NCBI RefSeq assembly: GCF_035556095.1
Contig: NZ_DATMFT010000021.1
Span: 62,001-126,000 of the forward strand
Reading direction: 5' to 3'
Source: Parapedobacter sp035556095
Lineage (GTDB): Bacteria; Bacteroidota; Bacteroidia; Sphingobacteriales; Sphingobacteriaceae
DNA length: 64,000 nt
A model generated the notes under the pieces. It made no database searches, was not told where the DNA came from, and worked only from the letters and a program-made list of their open reading frames with translations. The translations under genes and the position numbers were made by a program. Positions 63,913-64,000 of the stretch are shown here, piece by piece (positions within the stretch are counted from its first letter, which is position 1; every line of letters starts with the position of its first letter).

Positions 63913-64000
63913 TTAAAGCTTAATCAAACTGATGGAGTCTGCATTCGGGGCTGGTACCGGTTCGGGTGCGTTTTCCCCGCGTTCGCTCACAGCCTGTTTA
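63913..64000 (-). CDS. C-terminal end of an unidentified gene (truncated by the window edge)
   Basis: An open frame on the minus strand reads into the window and stops at 63913-63915, three bases before the binding-protein start. The visible 28 residues end APEPVPAPNADSISLIKL, a Pro/Ala-rich tail with no recognisable domain. The tight spacing puts it in the same operon. Its family cannot be told from the tail. Confidence 0.45.
   Translation of the reverse strand, partial: KQAVSERGENAPEPVPAPNADSISLIKL

Overview
The window looks like chromosomal DNA of a Bacteroidota member, most probably a Sphingobacteriaceae relative (Parapedobacter/Sphingobacterium/Olivibacter-like). Reasons: repeated Bacteroidota-type promoters (TAnnTTTG -7 element with a TTG/TTTG -33 element), SusC/FecA-like TonB receptors with carboxypeptidase-like N-terminal domains, GldB and GldJ gliding/type IX secretion lipoproteins, a hybrid two-component regulator with an AraC output domain, and DUF4374, DUF4270 and DUF4136 lipoproteins. 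The genus is inferred from gene content, not from a search. I saw no rRNA, tRNA, CRISPR array, intact insertion sequence or prophage.

Layout. (1) 1-7.1 kb: an AhpD-like gene, then a complete six-gene ebo cluster (eboA-F) behind a consensus promoter; genes abut or overlap. Ebo clusters are known from cyanobacteria (needed to move a scytonemin precursor to the periplasm), from Pseudomonas and from eustigmatophyte plastids; the cargo here is unknown. (2) 7.2-23.9 kb: an L-rhamnoside utilisation locus with three GH106-type and two GH78-type enzymes, a fucose/arabinose-isomerase-family enzyme, L-rhamnose mutarotase and an AraC regulator, but no SusC/SusD pair. A 221-bp MITE-like element with 14-bp inverted ends sits inside it. 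(3) 24.1-32.2 kb: a DUF917 protein, a YiiX-like papain-fold protein, and a one-protein 7TMR-DISM/histidine kinase/receiver/AraC regulator followed by an apparent target operon of two beta-barrel proteins and a DUF2135 lipoprotein, with a 21-bp-phased direct repeat between them. (4) 32.4-49.7 kb: mostly housekeeping or conserved envelope genes: GntR regulator, DUF4136, nadE, OMP, gldB, two FKBP lipoproteins, CAP protein, panC/panD, a one-domain GT5 protein, DUF4270, gldJ-like, ispF. Embedded here is a three-gene operon (His-rich membrane protein, TonB receptor with a CNIC plug motif, thioredoxin-like protein) whose promoter carries a perfect 16-bp palindrome. (5) 49.8-64 kb: an iron/siderophore region built as a mirror image: two AraC | TonB receptor-DUF4374 modules in opposite orientation around a DUF2218 gene, followed by two substrate-binding proteins, a FecCD permease, an ATPase and a truncated gene at the right edge.

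How it fits together. Regions 2, 3 and 5 each pair a regulator with the envelope or catabolic genes it probably controls, and in each case candidate cis-elements are visible. The most noteworthy signals are the two face-to-face promoter palindromes in the iron region, the palindromic operator of the His-rich/TonB/thioredoxin operon, the complete ebo cluster with unknown cargo, and the paired regulatory repeats in regions 2 and 3.
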